A stretch of DNA of 21,037 nucleotides from positions 1 to 21,037 of IMG/VR virus record IMGVR_UViG_3300047586_000129. The stretch is one strand, 5' to 3'. The stretch is from a virus. Below the pieces are notes generated by a model, which was not told the origin of the DNA, did not search any database, and worked only from the letters and a program-made list of their open reading frames with translations. Both the position numbers and the translations under genes were made by a program. Within the stretch, counting starts at the first letter, position 1. Each line of letters starts with the position of its first letter. Below, in pieces: positions 20,114 through 21,037 of this stretch.

Positions 20114-20773
20114 ATGATTCGTAACATAAAAAGGGGTAAACATAACTTCAGGGTGATAGACGATAAAATCACATCATCCTGGAGTTATTGGGATTTGTAT
20201 TGTGATGGAAGATGGGAGGCCTCGACCTTACAGGCGATCGATAATATATTGCCTGAAGGTGGCCTCCTGTTTGACATCGGGGCGTGGATAGGGCCAATGA
20301 CGCTCTGGGCGGCAAAAAATAAGGATGCTGAGATCATAGCGGTTGAACCTGATCCAGAAGCGTATAGACAATTAATGGCTAATGTGGGAATGAACGGATT
20401 AGAACATCAGGTAGTCTGTCTTAATCTGGCAGTATCCCCGGACGGACTCCCTGCTCAACTTGGTATGCAGGTATCCGGGGACAGTTGCTCAAGTCTCACT
20501 CAAAAAGGGCAATCGAGCATCTATGTTAACACAACGACCTTAACCCAAATGCTGGAATATGGCAAACCTGATTTGATCAAAATGGACATCGAGGGCGGGG
20601 AAAGCCTTATTCTAAATGAACCGGATGAGGCAATCTATAGCATACCAATGATTATCTCTCTTCATCCCCAGTGGTACGCGCCAAACTCTAAAATAGCTGA
20701 AACCTTGAAACACTGGGACGTAACCAATATCGAGAGCACCAATTATCTTTGTCTGCCAAAAAGGAGTCTATGA
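20114..20773 (+). CDS. FkbM-family SAM-dependent methyltransferase
   Basis: This 219-residue protein starts at ATG 20114 with AAGGAG upstream, eleven bases after the capsid stop. SAM-binding motif I is LLFDIGAWIGPMTLWAA, followed by IIAVEPDPEAYRQLMANV and, later, LIKMDIEGGE, the FkbM-type equivalent of KIDVEGAE. These enzymes put methyl groups on sugar hydroxyls or polyketides in the cytoplasm. The stop overlaps the next gene as ATGA, so the pair is translationally coupled with a sugar-nucleotide enzyme, which points to a sugar substrate. No transmembrane segment is seen. Confidence 0.85.
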   Translation: MIRNIKRGKHNFRVIDDKITSSWSYWDLYCDGRWEASTLQAIDNILPEGGLLFDIGAWIGPMTLWAAKNKDAEIIAVEPDPEAYRQLMANVGMNGLEHQVVCLNLAVSPDGLPAQLGMQVSGDSCSSLTQKGQSSIYVNTTTLTQMLEYGKPDLIKMDIEGGESLILNEPDEAIYSIPMIISLHPQWYAPNSKIAETLKHWDVTNIESTNYLCLPKRSL

Positions 20774-21037
20774 AAAATATCTTTATCACAGGCGGCGCCG
20801 GATTCCTCGGCAAGGCTTTAATTAAACACTTTTACGGCAATGCACGTCTGACAGTCTATAGCCGTGATGAAGCCAAGCAAACTATTATCAGACAACAGTA
20901 TCCGGATTGCCGGTTTATCCTCGGTGATATTAGAGGTTATGATCGGCTAGAACTTGCTATGAGCGGGCAGGATATCGTTATCCACGCTGCGGCTATGAAA
21001 TACGTTCCTCAAGCTGAAACCAACGTGTCTGAGGCGA
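20770..21037 (+). CDS. NAD-dependent sugar-nucleotide epimerase/dehydratase, PseB/CapD-like (5' part)
   Basis: ATG 20770 overlaps the FkbM stop, behind AAGGAG. The 89 residues present open with FITGGAGFLGKALIKHF, a GGxGxxG NAD(P)-binding Rossmann start, then VYSRDEAKQ, FILGDIRGYDRLELAM, DIVIHAAAMKYVPQAE and TNVSEA. The SRDE, GDIRD-like and HAAAxKxVPxxE pattern is that of UDP-GlcNAc 4,6-dehydratases of the PseB/FlaA1/CapD group, which start synthesis of modified sugars. The catalytic Tyr/Lys region lies beyond the right edge. Confidence 0.85.
   Translation, partial: MKNIFITGGAGFLGKALIKHFYGNARLTVYSRDEAKQTIIRQQYPDCRFILGDIRGYDRLELAMSGQDIVIHAAAMKYVPQAETNVSEA

Noticed and set aside
1-21037. tRNA genes, insertion sequences, attachment sites or integrase
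   Set aside because: None could be supported; no cloverleaf, transposase or integrase motif was seen, so phage against prophage state stays open.

Overview
The window is a block of a tailed double-stranded DNA phage or prophage (siphovirus-like, HK97-type head). Genes run mostly left to right, are tightly packed, often overlap by 1-4 bases, and almost all have a purine-rich Shine-Dalgarno site (GGAGG type). The host cannot be named from the sequence. The strong SD use, moderate GC and many small Cys-rich proteins suit an anaerobic bacterium of Bacillota or Chloroflexota type, but that is only a guess.

Layout. (1) 1-2646, replication: the tail of an unknown gene, a replisome-organiser-type initiator with an origin-like repeat cluster inside its coding sequence, a DnaC-type helicase loader, a small Zn protein that copies the loader's Zn finger, and a radical SAM protein of the spore photoproduct lyase type. 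(2) 2646-3553, a damaged stretch: two DNA-methyltransferase fragments, an out-of-frame methyltransferase middle piece and an HNH endonuclease without its 5' end. (3) 3546-7552, accessory and late-control genes: small Zn-binding proteins, an ASCH protein, an HNH nuclease, a RusA Holliday-junction resolvase and a putative late regulator. (4) 7553-7837, a non-coding control region: a strong promoter followed almost at once by an intrinsic terminator, then several hairpins, just before the terminase genes. (5) 7838-20102, packaging and head genes: small and large terminase, portal fused to an ADP-ribosyltransferase, intein-containing MuF protein, small and structural proteins, an HK97-gp10-like protein, a ChaB/protease/scaffold protein and a probable major capsid protein. 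Three leftward genes sit inside this block as cargo in two places, each with a recognisable promoter. (6) 20114-21037, sugar genes: an FkbM-type methyltransferase and the start of a PseB/CapD-like NAD-dependent sugar-nucleotide dehydratase.

The most striking feature is at 13801-14760. The MuF gene carries a 320-residue intein placed exactly in the conserved HPN/CRC motif. On the opposite strand of the same DNA, wholly inside the intein, lies a 291-codon gene for a Vsr-like (EDxHD-type) homing endonuclease. The two reading frames lie codon opposite codon. The antisense ATG is the complement of the intein block F His codon, and the antisense Shine-Dalgarno is the complement of the neighbouring Asp-Leu codons. 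The endonuclease motif around VEINGGGWH lies opposite the intein's DFHGD stretch. So one piece of DNA appears to encode both the protein-splicing element and, antisense, the nuclease that would mobilise it.
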